DNA from: JADCRZ01 sp041751095
GTDB taxonomy: Bacteria; Bacteroidota; Bacteroidia; Chitinophagales; Chitinophagaceae
Reading direction: 5' to 3'
Assembly (NCBI GenBank): GCA_041751095.1
Contig: JBGSYC010000068.1
Location: 37,562-101,561, forward strand
Length of the DNA: 64,000 nucleotides
The translations under genes were made by a program, and so were the position numbers. The notes beneath the pieces are model-generated. The model searched no databases and was not told the origin of the DNA. It worked only from the letters and a program-made list of their open reading frames with translations. This document shows positions 1-8,653 of this stretch, in pieces; position 1 is the first letter of the stretch, and the number at the start of each line of letters is the position of its first letter.

Positions 1-1624
1 CAGGTGGAACAATCTCCATGATGCCATTTTTGCCGGTTATCGTTGCATGGGATGTTTGGTTAGAAGCCGGGTTAAACCATTGCCCCTCGTATACTTCCCT
101 GTTGAAGTTATAGAGCCTTACCGGGTTCGGTTTAGGTACGTAAGCCACAATGGTTTGGCCATCGTCAGTCCGGGAAAGTGAAATAAACCTGTTGAAAGCC
201 TTATCGCCAGGCTGCTCCGCCAGTAAACCTGATGCCGGTTTCAGGTTCCACCACTCCAGTCGTTGAATGAACTTAGAGAGGTAACCTACCTGCACACTTC
301 CCGGCAGCTTAATGCTTTGATGCCAGCGGCTTATGCCTTCGCCTGTTTGCCGGTGGTTTAGAATTTTCTCCCCGTCCCTAAGCCAAGGCCAAAGGCCATG
401 AGCCCCGTAGGTTATTCCGGCTGTAGGCAAGTTTAAAATGCTCCAGTAGCTGGCATTGCGTATGTCGGTTGCCGTTAGTGATGGATTGGTTTCTTCATAC
501 AGAGGCTCCATATTTATAACAGGACGGGGAGGCAGTTGATGCCAAACTGCTGATATGGGGCCTTTATTGATGAAATTGACGGTCTTTTCCGAGGCATTGT
601 GGCCGGACTGGTATCCGATGATATCAACCCAGGGCTCTCTGGCATAAACTTCGCCAATCCATGAAGCACCCCCGGGATGTAAGGCTACTAGCCCCGGGTG
701 CTCCTGCGTAAATACGCCGCGGCCGATATTTTTCCAACGTTGTTCATTTTCATCAGTGTACTTGCCATCTCCACCTAAAATCCATATGACATGGTTGCCA
801 CCGTAACGGGCTACCATATAGCGGGCGAGCAAAATAGCTTCTTCTTCGGGCAGATAATAGCCAGGGCTTAATTCGCGTCCGGTATAGGTAGCAAGCGCCC
901 ATAAAAGCACCGGTGCGGCCACCAGGCCGTGCTCGTTGATTTTGTCTATTTTCCCATCGAGGTGCCGGAAGAAATCAGGATTGATCTTTATTTTGCCACT
1001 GCCTTCAAAAGCCACCTGCCCCAGGCTGTTATGGGCGCCTCCCCGCCACTGGGTGGTAACAAACTGTATAACGGAATAATTATTCCGGGCCCGATCTGCG
1101 AGGTAAGTATCCCATTCGGCTTCTGTCGATTTCAAAGTGCCGTTCCAGGCTGTGCAGCCTGCCCAGAAGAAGGGGGTACCGTTGGCATAGCTGAGATGGT
1201 ACGTTCCCCTGGGGTGATTGATGCTCCCCCGCTGATAAATCAGATGCGGGCTGGAATTCTTTACGCAGGTAAACTGACCTTTAACCTGGTGCAGCCCCGT
1301 GTTGCTCTCGTCGGAGCACGCAGATTCCCAGGTCCATTCACCTTGCTCGTCGGGGGCAAAGCGCACTTTCCAGGTAAAATTGCCATCCCAGAAGCCATTT
1401 ATGTTTTTTACAATTCCGCGCGGTGATGTAAACTTTACGGCAAATTTTTTGATATCATAAAGCGGGTTGTCGTATGGTTTATTGCTTACGAAGGAATGCT
1501 CGTACCGGCCCCAGATGCCTATGGGACTGGCTGCAGAAGAAGGACAAGCGTGTACAAAAAAAAGTCCGATAAATAGCAGACACTTCCACATCGTATGTGG
1601 CAGAACGTTAGCAAATACATTCAT
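1..1624 (-). CDS. Exported DUF4038/DUF5060 (GH140-like) glycoside hydrolase, partial
   Basis: This gene runs off the left edge, so its C-terminal end is missing. An open frame of 541 codons starts at the ATG at 1624. The product resembles the DUF4038 group, a TIM-barrel family that includes GH140 apiosidases. Residues 1-30 look like a signal peptide (LLFIGLFFVHAC), possibly with a lipobox. A beta-sandwich follows with FWDGNFTWKVRFAPDEQGEW. The barrel begins near HLSYANGTPFFWAG and carries the family hallmark WILGGD near residue 280. Near the left edge WFNPAS marks the start of the usual C-terminal sandwich domain. It is divergent from the sugar ABC transporter, so it may supply that transporter's substrate (inference). 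The exact substrate cannot be told from the sequence. Confidence 0.85.
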   Translation of the reverse strand, partial: MNVFANVLPHTMWKCLLFIGLFFVHACPSSAASPIGIWGRYEHSFVSNKPYDNPLYDIKKFAVKFTSPRGIVKNINGFWDGNFTWKVRFAPDEQGEWTWESACSDESNTGLHQVKGQFTCVKNSSPHLIYQRGSINHPRGTYHLSYANGTPFFWAGCTAWNGTLKSTEAEWDTYLADRARNNYSVIQFVTTQWRGGAHNSLGQVAFEGSGKIKINPDFFRHLDGKIDKINEHGLVAAPVLLWALATYTGRELSPGYYLPEEEAILLARYMVARYGGNHVIWILGGDGKYTDENEQRWKNIGRGVFTQEHPGLVALHPGGASWIGEVYAREPWVDIIGYQSGHNASEKTVNFINKGPISAVWHQLPPRPVINMEPLYEETNPSLTATDIRNASYWSILNLPTAGITYGAHGLWPWLRDGEKILNHRQTGEGISRWHQSIKLPGSVQVGYLSKFIQRLEWWNLKPASGLLAEQPGDKAFNRFISLSRTDDGQTIVAYVPKPNPVRLYNFNREVYEGQWFNPASNQTSHATITGKNGIMEIVPP

Positions 1625-1984
1625 GGTTTATGCATTTAAAATAGAGAAAAAAACGAATAACAAAAGCCAAACGCCTGCAGTAAGCCGCCTGTTGAGGAGC
1701 CTGTAAGTGCCCCGGGAAAAAACCGACAGCTTGTCCAAACGATCTAAAATCCGGACCGGTGCAGGTTTTAGTATCCCCGCTTTAAATATAGAAGAAACTC
1801 CGCAGATTCTAAGATACCTTTAAAGCACTTTTTGTTCGGCGGGCCAGAATCTTTATATTGCCAAACCCAGCAGCCTGATCCCGACATAAAGAGAGAAGAT
1901 GTGGGAATGCTGCCTGCCCGGTTCGGCTTACGTGCGGCAAAAAAAGAGTGATATCATTGACCAACCCTTACCCGGATATTAACA
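1625..1984. promoter_or_regulatory. Divergent intergenic region between DUF4038 gene and ABC operon
   Basis: This stretch of about 360 bases separates two divergent transcription units and must hold both promoters. No regulator gene or convincing ORF lies in it. A loosely Bacteroidota-like promoter (TTTTTG near 1826, then TATATTGC about 20 bases on) could serve the ABC operon, but the match is weak. No clear inverted-repeat operator was seen. Confidence 0.3.
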
Positions 1985-3457
1985 ATGCGGCTACAACTTA
2001 TCGGCATCAGCAAATATTTCCCGGGCGTAAAGGCTCTTGAAGGCATTAGTTTCGATCTGCAGCCAGGCGAAGTGCATGCCCTCTGCGGTGAAAACGGCGC
2101 GGGCAAATCTACCCTCATGAATATCCTTACAGGTAACCTCGCTCCGGATGAAGGTGAAATCCGGGTGAACGGGGAACTGGTAAAGATAGCCGGCCCCGCC
2201 GAAGCTGGCCGGCTGGGAATAGCTATCGTTTATCAGCAACTCAGCTTAGTAGACACCCTTTCCGTAGCTGAAAACATATATGCCAATATGCAGCCCCGCA
2301 ACCGGTGGGGTTTGATAGATAATAATGCGTTAAACGCCCAGTCGAAACAGCTGCTTGGCGACCTGCAAATGGATTATATTCAGCCGGATCACCTGGTAAG
2401 TAACTTATCCCCCGGTGAAAAGCAAATGGTGGAAATTGCCAAAGCGCTCTCAAAAGATCCGGATATCCTGATCCTGGACGAGCCCACGGCTTCTATAACC
2501 GAACGTGAAACCAATACCCTTTTTAATCTTATCCGCGGGTTGAAATCGTCGGGTAAATCGATTATTTATATTTCGCACCGGATGGCTGAAATATTTCATA
2601 TTGCAGACCGGGTGACCGTGTTAAAAGACGGGCGTTACCAGGGCACAATTGACCGGGCGGACATAACTCCCGATGATTTAATCCGAAGGATGGTGGGGCG
2701 GGAACTCGGAAAACATACGATGGCATCCTCCGCCACTACTATGGAGTTGCTGCGCGTAGCGCATTTGTCGGGAAAAGCTTTTGAAGAAATAAGCTTTACG
2801 GTGCACAAGGGCGAAATATTAGGTCTGGCAGGACTGGTGGGTGCCGGACGCACCGAAATCGCACAAACCATCTTCGGTTATCTGCCCCGGCGATCCGGCA
2901 GGATTACTTTTAAAGGACAGCCCGTGGAATTCCGGCATCCCGCCGATGCCATTTCAGCCGGTATCGGTTATGTGCCGGAAGAAAGGAAGTCACTGGGTTT
3001 GTTTTTAGATAAGTCGGTGACGGATAATATCGTGGTAGCAAGCCTGCAGGTTGCTGCTGCCGGAAAAGTGTACGATGCCCGAAAAGCGTCTGGCTTGGCT
3101 CAGACACTAAAGGAGAAATTACGAATCGCCACCCCCCATGTGCAGCAGGCAGTTGTAAACCTTAGCGGGGGCAACCAGCAGAAAGTAGTGCTGGCTAAAT
3201 GGCTACTGACAGATCCGGATATACTTATTGTTGACGAGCCTACGCATGGAATCGATGTCGGGGCCAAGGCCGAAATTTATTCTTTGCTGGAGCAATTAGC
3301 TGCTAAAGGGAAAGGTATTATTTTAATTTCAAGCGAGCTGCCCGAACTGCTTGCGCTGGCTGATCGCATTTTGGTCATCAGGCAGGGCAGGCTTGCAGGC
3401 GAACTTAACCGCAAGGATGCAACTGAAGAAAAGGTGATCGCAATGGCAGCCATATAG
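1985..3457 (+). CDS. CUT2-type sugar ABC transporter ATPase (RbsA/XylG/MglA family)
   Basis: The energising subunit of a monosaccharide importer of the ribose/xylose/galactose class, acting on the cytoplasmic face of the inner membrane. The 490 residues hold two ABC domains, the family's normal length. Domain 1 has Walker A GENGAGKST (35-43), signature LSPGEKQ (about 141) and Walker B ILILDEPTA (about 161). Domain 2 has the degenerate P-loop GLVGAGRTE typical of this family, then LSGGNQQKVVLAKWL and ILIVDEPTHGIDVGAK. It is the first gene of a three-gene set with the permease and binding protein. Sugar ABC importers of this type are uncommon in Bacteroidota, which mostly use SusCD. The substrate is not defined by sequence. 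Confidence 0.93.
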   Translation: MRLQLIGISKYFPGVKALEGISFDLQPGEVHALCGENGAGKSTLMNILTGNLAPDEGEIRVNGELVKIAGPAEAGRLGIAIVYQQLSLVDTLSVAENIYANMQPRNRWGLIDNNALNAQSKQLLGDLQMDYIQPDHLVSNLSPGEKQMVEIAKALSKDPDILILDEPTASITERETNTLFNLIRGLKSSGKSIIYISHRMAEIFHIADRVTVLKDGRYQGTIDRADITPDDLIRRMVGRELGKHTMASSATTMELLRVAHLSGKAFEEISFTVHKGEILGLAGLVGAGRTEIAQTIFGYLPRRSGRITFKGQPVEFRHPADAISAGIGYVPEERKSLGLFLDKSVTDNIVVASLQVAAAGKVYDARKASGLAQTLKEKLRIATPHVQQAVVNLSGGNQQKVVLAKWLLTDPDILIVDEPTHGIDVGAKAEIYSLLEQLAAKGKGIILISSELPELLALADRILVIRQGRLAGELNRKDATEEKVIAMAAI

Positions 3458-3578
3458 AGATCATAATATCCCGGGGAATAAAGACCTGACAAGGAATCCG
3501 GCGGTTCAAATACGTTACCGGAGACACTCCGGCGCAAACCTTTACTTTACTTTAGCGGCAGAAATATAATAACTACGA

Positions 3579-4523
3579 ATGAGAAAAATTTTACAGGATC
3601 GTGTATATACCCTTGGCATAACCATCATCGTGGTTTGCCTTTTGGCAAGCCTTGTTTTCCCGCATAATTTCCCCACGTTCGAAAATCTGAGCCAGGTCTT
3701 GCTAAATTTATCCATCGATTCCATCGTAGCCGTAGGTATGATGCTGCTGATGATAGCCGGGATGTTCGACTTATCGGTAGGGTCGGTAGTTGCTTTTTCA
3801 GGAGGCTTAGCCGCAAACCTGATGTTCTTCCATGAGGTGCCGGTACCTTTGGCTATATCGGCAGGGTTAGTAAGTGCCCTGCTCATTGGCTGGGTTAACG
3901 GGCGCCTGATTGCATACCACGGCATTAACCCTATGATTCAAACGTTAGCAATGCTGGGGATCGTGCGGGGCGGTGCTTTACTCGTAGCCGGCGCGGGTAT
4001 TCAGAACCTGCCGTACTGGTTCAATGCTATCGGACAGGCAAAGTTATTGGGTATTCAGATGCCGGTTTGGTACATGCTCTTTACTGTAGCCTTATTCAGC
4101 TTCCTGGCAAAAAAAACAATATTCTTCCGGAGATACTACTATATTGGAGGCAACGAAAAAGCCGCCGAACTTTCAGGTATAAGAGTAAAGAAAATGAAGC
4201 TTTATGGTTTCATGTTGTCGGCGTTTTTAGCAGGAGTGGCGGGCATTTTGCTGGCGTCGCGGCTGGGAGCAGCCATGTCGACGCTTGGGCGGGGCTTAGA
4301 GCTACGGGTGATAACTGCCGTGATCCTGGGAGGGGCAAGCTTAAGCGGTGGTGTCGGTAAAATCCCCGGAGCACTGCTGGGAGCCGTGTTTATGGGTATT
4401 GTGGCAAATATTATGATTATTGCCCGCATCTCCGGTCTATGGCAGGAAATCATTTTAGGTGTTATCCTGATTGCTGCTGTCTGGCTTGATTTATACGTGC
4501 AGCGTCGCAGCAGTGCACGTTAA
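3579..4523 (+). CDS. CUT2-type sugar ABC transporter permease (RbsC-like)
   Basis: Inner-membrane channel subunit of the importer, a BPD_transp_2 family protein of 314 residues with about eight to ten hydrophobic segments and no signal peptide. The segment IAGMFDLSVGSVVAFSGG is the conserved region of RbsC-like permeases, and GGNEKAAELSGI is the cytoplasmic loop expected to contact the ATPase. The start is ATG at 3579, 121 bases after the ATPase stop. That gap is fairly long for an operon and contains no other gene. Family assignment is firm. The sugar transported is unknown. Confidence 0.92.
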   Translation: MRKILQDRVYTLGITIIVVCLLASLVFPHNFPTFENLSQVLLNLSIDSIVAVGMMLLMIAGMFDLSVGSVVAFSGGLAANLMFFHEVPVPLAISAGLVSALLIGWVNGRLIAYHGINPMIQTLAMLGIVRGGALLVAGAGIQNLPYWFNAIGQAKLLGIQMPVWYMLFTVALFSFLAKKTIFFRRYYYIGGNEKAAELSGIRVKKMKLYGFMLSAFLAGVAGILLASRLGAAMSTLGRGLELRVITAVILGGASLSGGVGKIPGALLGAVFMGIVANIMIIARISGLWQEIILGVILIAAVWLDLYVQRRSSAR

Positions 4524-4572
4524 GTTTCTATCTAAGTGCCTGTAGCCAGGTTCATTCAAAAAATTTAAAATC

Positions 4573-5592
4573 ATGAATAAGAGTTGTATACCTGTACTGT
4601 TAGCCTCCCTGATGCTGGTGAATTCGGGTTGCGAGCTACCGCCAAAAGGAAGCGTCAACGACCATTCCGCTGCTTTAATAAATACGATGGAGGACGACGC
4701 TGTAAATCAAAATGAAGAATACATAATGGTTACTACAGCTATCAACATGCCTATGTACGTTAACCATGACCAGAAAGCTTTTAAACGCTGGGGTGAAAAA
4801 AATGGGGTAAAAGTATCTATTCTGGGCCCGGCAGAATGGGACGTGCCGGCTCAAATCGAAACCATTGAACAGGTAATTGCCTCCCGGCCCGCAGGCCTTC
4901 TTATCAACGGTACTGATCCCGGTATAGCCCAGGCTATTAACAAGGCGGTAGCAGCGGGCATTCCCACCATTGTGTACGATTCCGATATTCCCAATTCAAA
5001 CAGGCATGCTTTCCTGGGAACAGACTGGTACCAGATCGGGAAGATGCAGGGTGAAGAAATGGTGCGTTTAACAGGTGGGCGGGGAAAGGTGGCCTATATG
5101 GGTATTTTAGGACTGAGCAACATGGAATCCGGTTTCCGGGGCTTACTCGACGTATTGCAAAGATACCCCGGCATCGAAGTGGTGGGCAGATACGATGACA
5201 AGGCCAACGTAGAACTTGCAGCTAAGATCACGTCTGATGTACTTGCGGCCCATCCGGACTTAGCTGGTATTTTTGGGTTTGACTCAAATTCGGGTCCTGG
5301 TATTGCTTTGGCCGTTAAAGAAGCCGGCAAAGCCGGTAAAATCAACATTACAACGGTGGACTGGGAACCGGAACACCTTCAACTGGTTCGGGCAGGCATT
5401 ATTCAAATGCTGGTTGGCCAAAAGCGCGAGCTCTTTACCTGGTATGGAGCCCAGTTTCTGTACGACATGGTTCACCACACCAACCGCCTCTCGCGCAACG
5501 ATGCCGGAGCCGGGATAACAAACGTGCCAACCGTAATCAATACCGGTTTGCTGCGCATCACCAAAGAAAATGTTGAACAGTTTATAAAATAA
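4573..5592 (+). CDS. Sugar ABC transporter substrate-binding lipoprotein (Peripla_BP_4)
   Basis: Periplasmic-type binding protein of 339 residues that completes the ABC importer. The N terminus has a lipoprotein signal ending in VNSGC with Cys20 as the lipidation site, as expected for a tethered binding protein. The mature part follows the LacI/RbsB-like fold: an opening strand IMVTTAINMPMY, then ASRPAGLLINGTDP, IPTIVYDSDIP and FLGTDWYQIG, and a later GIFGFDSNSGPGIALAV. Gene order is ATPase, permease, binding protein. The ligand is probably an aldopentose or hexose (family inference). An aldopentose would fit the divergent GH140-like gene. Confidence 0.9.
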   Translation: MNKSCIPVLLASLMLVNSGCELPPKGSVNDHSAALINTMEDDAVNQNEEYIMVTTAINMPMYVNHDQKAFKRWGEKNGVKVSILGPAEWDVPAQIETIEQVIASRPAGLLINGTDPGIAQAINKAVAAGIPTIVYDSDIPNSNRHAFLGTDWYQIGKMQGEEMVRLTGGRGKVAYMGILGLSNMESGFRGLLDVLQRYPGIEVVGRYDDKANVELAAKITSDVLAAHPDLAGIFGFDSNSGPGIALAVKEAGKAGKINITTVDWEPEHLQLVRAGIIQMLVGQKRELFTWYGAQFLYDMVHHTNRLSRNDAGAGITNVPTVINTGLLRITKENVEQFIK

Positions 5593-5754
5593 TCGCCGGG
5601 GTAAAGCTTATTGATGCAGGTCTTCATGTGGCGTAAAAATCATGGGTGTAAAGCGTCGCGCGGAGTTGGCTGTTTTGAGGCGATAGCAACTGATGTGTTT
5701 TCATCAGGGTAGTCATTTTAATCATGAGTAAATCAGCGGTTCAGACTTCCTGCA

Positions 5755-7164
5755 TTATTTTGCGGCTGCTGTTTTTTGATCCGGATTTGAAACCGGCATT
5801 TGGGCGTTCACGCTTTTTTGCCAATTGTCAAGCAGTTGGTGCATTTCGCGGGTTTTCTCCTTCATTTTTTTAGAAAGGTCTTTCGATTCCGATATGTCCT
5901 CCTTCAAATTATACAATTCAACGTTCCCGTTTTCAAAATTTTCTACCAGTTTAAAATCGCCAACACGCACCGATCCGGCGGGGCGGCCGAGCTGATTGGA
6001 AAAGTGAGGATAGTGACAGAAAAGCGGCCGTTGCTGGTTGATGACTTTATCGGGATTTAATATCAGGGAAAGCATACTTTGTCCGTCTACGTTGTCGGGA
6101 AGCGTTTTTATCCCTGTCAGCTCACAAAAAGTTGGCAGGTAGTCGATAGTGCTGAAGTAAGTTTCTGATGTTTTACCCGGAGCGATCTTCCCGGCCCAGC
6201 TTACAATGGCCGGCACCCGTGTGCCGCCTTCATATATGTGTCCTTTCCATTTGCGCAAAGGTAAATTGGAGGTGGGAGTGGGGCCCAGTTCTTCCATGCC
6301 CAATCCTCCATTGTCGGAGGTGAAGACGATCAGGGTATTTTCAAGCAATCCCTCGTCTTTGAGGGTTTTAATGATTGTACCTACGCCTTCATCCAGGCTC
6401 TCTACCATGGCGGCATAATTCGGATTATGCCGATCCGGAGTCTTAGTATATTTAGAAAAATATTTAGATAGCTTATCTGCGCGCGGAACCAGCATGATAT
6501 GTGGTGCCGAGTAGGCCAGGTACAGGAAAAAGGGTTTTTTCGTTTGTTGTTTGATGAATCCGACACCATACTCTGTCAGTTTATCGGTAAGGTAAGCTGA
6601 GCCCTGGTCGGTAAATTGTTCTTTGAAAGAATTGATATAAATGGAATAATTATAATAGTCCAGGCCATTCTTACCAATCATGCGTGAATAATCAAAGCCC
6701 TGGTTCCAGGGGCCGGATGAATCTGCCCTGCCGAGATGCCATTTGCCAACCATCCCTGTAGTGTACCCTTTCTGCTTAAGGAGTTCCGCGAGTGTTGTCT
6801 CACCGCGTTCGAGATAGGGTTTCCAGTCTGGTGGCAGAACAGGCGATGCGGGATCGGTTCGTGTTCCATTGATAAAATTGGTAAGGTGGAGGCGGGCCGG
6901 GTACTTCCCCGTTAGTATAGATGCGCGTGTAGGCGAACATACCGGACTGGCCGAATATGCCTGCGTAAACCTGATGCCGCTTTTCGCAAGCTCATCTAAA
7001 TGCGGTGTTTCATTAAACGTGTTTCCATAACATCCGAGGTCTTTATAGCCAAGGTCATCAGCAATAATAAAAACGATGTTGGGTTGCAGTTGCTGCCCAA
7101 AAACATTTGTGCTCAAACCTAAAACCGATATTACAATAAGGAAAAATTGACGATTAGCTATCAT
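5755..7164 (-). CDS. Exported formylglycine-dependent sulfatase (S1 family)
   Basis: Removes sulfate esters from glycans or other organic sulfates. The 469 residues begin with a Sec signal ending in NVFGQ (about residue 24). The metal-binding opening is IVFIIADDLGYKDLGCYG (ADD at 35-37). The maturation motif C76-S-P-T-R80 supplies the cysteine that becomes formylglycine, followed by ASILTGKYP. Later conserved parts include VGKWHLG and FTSDNGG. It stands alone between the ABC operon and a decayed SIMPL gene, with no sulfatase-maturating enzyme in the window. The S1 subfamily and substrate cannot be set without comparison. Confidence 0.93.
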   Translation of the reverse strand: MIANRQFFLIVISVLGLSTNVFGQQLQPNIVFIIADDLGYKDLGCYGNTFNETPHLDELAKSGIRFTQAYSASPVCSPTRASILTGKYPARLHLTNFINGTRTDPASPVLPPDWKPYLERGETTLAELLKQKGYTTGMVGKWHLGRADSSGPWNQGFDYSRMIGKNGLDYYNYSIYINSFKEQFTDQGSAYLTDKLTEYGVGFIKQQTKKPFFLYLAYSAPHIMLVPRADKLSKYFSKYTKTPDRHNPNYAAMVESLDEGVGTIIKTLKDEGLLENTLIVFTSDNGGLGMEELGPTPTSNLPLRKWKGHIYEGGTRVPAIVSWAGKIAPGKTSETYFSTIDYLPTFCELTGIKTLPDNVDGQSMLSLILNPDKVINQQRPLFCHYPHFSNQLGRPAGSVRVGDFKLVENFENGNVELYNLKEDISESKDLSKKMKEKTREMHQLLDNWQKSVNAQMPVSNPDQKTAAAK

Positions 7165-7426
7165 GTAATGAATATAGGAAATTTTTGTCTTTTGCCGGTC
7201 ATCTCCTTTGACTACCGTGGAATCTTATAGCGACAATTGAAAGATATGGATCAGATGAACGGCCTTGCAGTTATGAGAGCGATAGTTTGAGTAGAATTTA
7301 CGGGAAAAGGTGTGCTGCACTTCTGGGGACTTGTAACTGGTACCCAGACGCTGCCTTCGCTGCCTGCCGCCGGAAGACCTGCTTCCTCTCCATATTGCAA
7401 GTACTCATTTTGCCCGGTCTTACTGG

Positions 7427-8130
7427 TCACTTAAGCATGAACTTAACATTAATATTTGCAGCAACTTTGATCTTTTCAAATTCGATATTTGGCACTTCTG
7501 TTTTTGCTTTTTTGACAACCCCATAACCCATAACAACTATACCCGCAAGCCGTCCTTGAAGCGTGTTGCTTGCGTTATAAGCTTCATCGTCAATGATATG
7601 TATTGCAAGTCCAACGGTTTGATTTAACGGCTTAGTTAATGCAATTGCTCTTGCATTAGCATTTCCAATAGCCTTTGTCCGCATAATGTTTCTAATATTT
7701 TCTAAGTCTGAATGGTCAACTCTGTCAATGGAAGTATTTGAAATACCTAAGTCTTCCATTTGAATAAATACTTTGCTTGCAGTTACAGCGTCACCGACTT
7801 TTAAAATGTACTGTTTAGATTTCATTACGTCTTTGCTTCTTAGAAAATAGAACTTAAAATTGCTACTCATATCACTTGTGGTTAGATTTTTTTCAACATC
7901 TATTCCCAAAGCTTTTGAAGAGTTAACCATTCTAATTTCCAACTCTTCAACTGAAGATCGGTCTTTGGTATCTTTTTCTGCAATTATGATTTTTATAAAA
8001 ATTTTATTTGGAGTTACCAAAGTGTCAGAGCTACCCGCTACTTCCAAATAAGGTCAAGAAAATTTTTTGTCTGTGTCTGTCCCGCAAGCAATGCGAGAAT
8101 AAAGAGAGTTGTTAGTTTTAGTCTTTTCAT
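7427..8130 (-). pseudogene. SIMPL-domain (DUF541) protein, frameshifted near its signal peptide
   Basis: The main frame (7427-8047) encodes a SIMPL/DUF541 domain: VEVAGSSDT-like opening EVAGSSDTLVTPNKI, then NANARAIALTKPLNQTVGLAI. SIMPL proteins are small exported proteins of poorly known function. That frame has no ATG and would need a TTG at 8047, with a stop just upstream. An ATG at 8130 in another frame opens a good signal peptide (MKRLKLTTLFILALLAGQTQ) running into NFLD before stopping. Joining the two across about 8050 with one inserted base restores a normal exported protein. So this is one gene with a one-base loss (mod 3), either a real mutation or a sequencing error. The C-terminal half looks intact. 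Confidence 0.75.
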
Positions 8131-8304
8131 ATGGTCTGATGTCGCTTTAGTACGACGCACAATGTTAAAGTGCTTGCTATGTGGGCTTTAGAATTCCCGT
8201 CACTCTGGTTAAAGATATAAAGCTTAATTGAAAATCTTCTGTTCAACTGCATTAGTGCGCCGCCATATTTGCAAATACTCATGTTGTGCGTTCATGCCCT
8301 TGAA

Positions 8305-8610
8305 TTAGAGGTTGACTGATAATTTTAAGTGTTCGCCAAAGCCCTCTCTCACAATGCGCATCAGGGTGGAAAGTCTTATATCACTTGCATCATTTTCAAT
8401 CCGTGAAATGTAGTTTTTGGCCGTACCGCATTTTTCGGCAAGTTGTTCCCGTGTCATATTCTTTTTCTTGCGCATTTCCTGAAGCATAACACCTAGTTTA
8501 AAGGCTTCATAACCTTCTTCAAATTTACCTCTGCGTTCTGTCCCACGTTTGCCGTATTCTTTGTCAATAAATTCTTCGAGGTCAACGAGCTTGTTTTTTC
8601 TTGTCTTCAT
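8305..8610 (-). CDS. HigA-type antitoxin, XRE helix-turn-helix, orphan
   Basis: A 101-residue DNA-binding protein with an XRE helix-turn-helix at about 40-95: LGVMLQEMRKKKNMTREQLA, then CGTAKNYISRIENDASDIRL. The basic, acidic N-terminal lead is typical of HigA antitoxins encoded downstream of a HigB/Gp49-like RelE toxin. The gene starts at ATG 8610, and its first 29 bases overlap the last codons of a broken higB-like gene in another frame, the usual overlapping order of this family. With the toxin nearly all gone, it is probably an orphan regulator. Confidence 0.85.
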   Translation of the reverse strand: MKTRKNKLVDLEEFIDKEYGKRGTERRGKFEEGYEAFKLGVMLQEMRKKKNMTREQLAEKCGTAKNYISRIENDASDIRLSTLMRIVREGFGEHLKLSVNL

Positions 8611-8653
8611 AATACTGCTTTTTTAATTTTTTTGCTCTTTCTATTGTAGTTCT
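8582..8653 (-). pseudogene. C-terminal remnant of HigB-type (Gp49-like) toxin
   Basis: Directly after the GH2 stop codon, in the same frame, 23 codons read RTTIERAKKLKKQYYEDKKK and end at a TGA inside the antitoxin gene. This has the pattern of HigB/Gp49-like toxin C termini (an ERA-type helix followed by KKxYYE), and it overlaps the antitoxin start as an intact higB would. No start codon or toxin core remains, since everything upstream is GH2 sequence. The toxin was therefore cut by the event that placed the GH2 gene here. Recognition rests on motif memory, not on an alignment. Confidence 0.65.

Noticed and set aside
929..1706. Open frames on the + strand at 929-1426 and 1467-1706
   Set aside because: They lie antisense within the partial DUF4038 gene, whose minus-strand frame shows a signal peptide and family motifs throughout. 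The + frames have no family resemblance.
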